The translations under genes and the position numbers were made by a program. From NCBI GenBank assembly GCA_045629205.1, contig JAZQQT010000049.1:1-6048 (forward strand): a DNA stretch of 6,048 bases, in the 5' to 3' direction. The DNA is from JAZQLP01 sp045629205. Its GTDB lineage: Bacteria > Bacillota > Clostridia > Oscillospirales > UBA644. The notes below the pieces were generated by a model. That model was not told the origin of the DNA. It saw only the letters and a list, made by a program, of their open reading frames with translations, and searched no databases. Below are positions 5,266 to 6,048 of the stretch, piece after piece; positions within the stretch are counted from its first letter, which is position 1, and each line of letters starts with the position of its first letter.

Positions 5266-6048
5266 TTATTTTATCTTTTCGGATAATACGTTGCAAAAAT
5301 GCTTATCATTTATTCTGAGCAGGGATACTGTTTCATCTGATTTTCTTACCGATACAATATCACCATTTGAAAGTTTCTCGTTAAAATGTCCGTCCACGGT
5401 AATATAAACATCATCTCTGCAATAAATCTCTGACGAAACGGTCTTGTTTTCATCAACAAGAATCGTTCTTGAAAAATGAAACGAATGCGGACATACGGGA
5501 GTAATCAACAGACAATTCAATGAAGGATCAACGACAGGCCCGCCTGCTGAAAGAGCATACGCTGTTGAACCGGTCGGGGTTGAAAAAATCATTCCGTCCG
5601 AATCACATTCGTAAACAAAATCTTTATCAATATAAAGCGAAAATCTAACCGTACCGGATCGAACTCCGTGAGAAACGACTATATCGTTTATGGCAAGAGC
5701 CTTGAAAACGCAATTTTTATTCCTGAAAACTTCGACTTCGGCAAGCATTCTGTTATCAATTCGAAAATCGCCTGTAAACAGGCGCTCAAGTTTAACAATC
5801 TCGTCCGACTCAAGATCAGCCATATAACCGACTCTTCCGAGATTGATTCCGATTATCGGCTTATGATACTGAGCTGCGGATTGAGCGGCGCGCAGTATCG
5901 TTCCGTCACCGCCGACGGTAATAACATAATCCGATAATTTAACAGCCTCGTCCTCATTTTTTGTTTTACAGACTCCGTTCAATCCGTCTATGGCGGGAAA
6001 CACACTGCATTTTTTTTCAGGTAAAAAAGATAAAACTTTATTACTGAC
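5266..6048 (-). CDS. nadK: NAD kinase, 5' end outside the window
   Basis: The enzyme phosphorylates NAD to NADP with ATP or polyphosphate in the cytoplasm and is the main source of NADP. The frame stays open from the stop at 5266 to the right edge, giving 260 visible residues. The in-frame GTG at 6003 is probably internal, because the residues upstream (VSNKVLSFLPEKKCS) read like the N-terminal Rossmann region of the family and no stop intervenes. About 20-40 residues are likely missing. Visible motifs are the catalytic GGDGT at 46-50, GINLGRVGYMAD at 67-78, NDIVV near 121-125 and the NAD-binding TPTGSTAY at 157-164 followed by ALSAGGPVVDP. All key residues are present. It is the first visible gene of the nadK-argR-recN-valS run; in clostridia a tlyA-type rRNA methyltransferase gene often precedes it, but that cannot be checked here. 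Confidence 0.96.
   Translation of the reverse strand, partial: VSNKVLSFLPEKKCSVFPAIDGLNGVCKTKNEDEAVKLSDYVITVGGDGTILRAAQSAAQYHKPIIGINLGRVGYMADLESDEIVKLERLFTGDFRIDNRMLAEVEVFRNKNCVFKALAINDIVVSHGVRSGTVRFSLYIDKDFVYECDSDGMIFSTPTGSTAYALSAGGPVVDPSLNCLLITPVCPHSFHFSRTILVDENKTVSSEIYCRDDVYITVDGHFNEKLSNGDIVSVRKSDETVSLLRINDKHFCNVLSEKIK

Noticed and set aside
527..5937. Other open frames of 70-140 codons inside nadK, recN and valS on either strand
   Set aside because: They are overlaps in other frames of strongly recognised genes, and their translations show no domains and only shadow composition.
5266..6003. nadK starting at the in-frame GTG at 6003
   Set aside because: The frame remains open to the window edge with family-like sequence upstream, and a start here would remove part of the N-terminal Rossmann region. 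I treat the gene as truncated by the window.

Overview
The window looks like chromosomal DNA from a low-to-moderate GC clostridium, probably a gut Oscillospiraceae/Ruminococcaceae-like Firmicute. The basis is the gene order nadK-argR-recN, which is typical of clostridia and bacilli, the strong GGAGG-type ribosome binding sites, the protein sequences themselves and AT-leaning codon use. Genus is inference only; no 16S rRNA or other decisive marker is present.

Every supported gene lies on the minus strand, so the natural reading is from right to left. The right edge (6048 to 5266) holds most of NAD kinase (nadK), whose 5' end lies outside the window. After 17 nt comes the arginine repressor argR, best started at a TTG at 5248. 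After 2 nt comes recN (DNA repair ATPase), and after 14 nt valS (valyl-tRNA synthetase). The spacings are tight, each visible start has its own Shine-Dalgarno sequence, and there is no room for internal promoters or terminators, so these four genes look like one transcription unit. Its promoter is upstream of the window. The products serve unrelated housekeeping tasks (NADP supply, arginine control, double-strand break repair, translation).

Thirty-one bases after valS lies a tRNA-Arg with anticodon CCG, possibly co-transcribed with it, followed by a strong intrinsic terminator at 289-321. The remaining 288 bases are accessory DNA. The tRNA 3' tail plus terminator occurs twice as an exact 60-bp direct repeat (286-345 and 134-193). 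Between the copies is a short, strongly structured segment closed by an 11-bp perfect inverted repeat and containing a 9-bp hairpin. Immediately after the T-rich tail of the second terminator copy, a group II intron begins (133 down to 1, leaving the window), with domain I sequence like the IIC class. That class is known to insert behind terminator hairpins.

The point of interest is this left end: a tRNA-terminator unit that has been duplicated around a small palindromic element and then used as a landing site by a group II intron. The tRNA acceptor stem also has a C4-A69 mismatch, lying inside the half shared with the duplicate. The rest of the window is ordinary housekeeping sequence.
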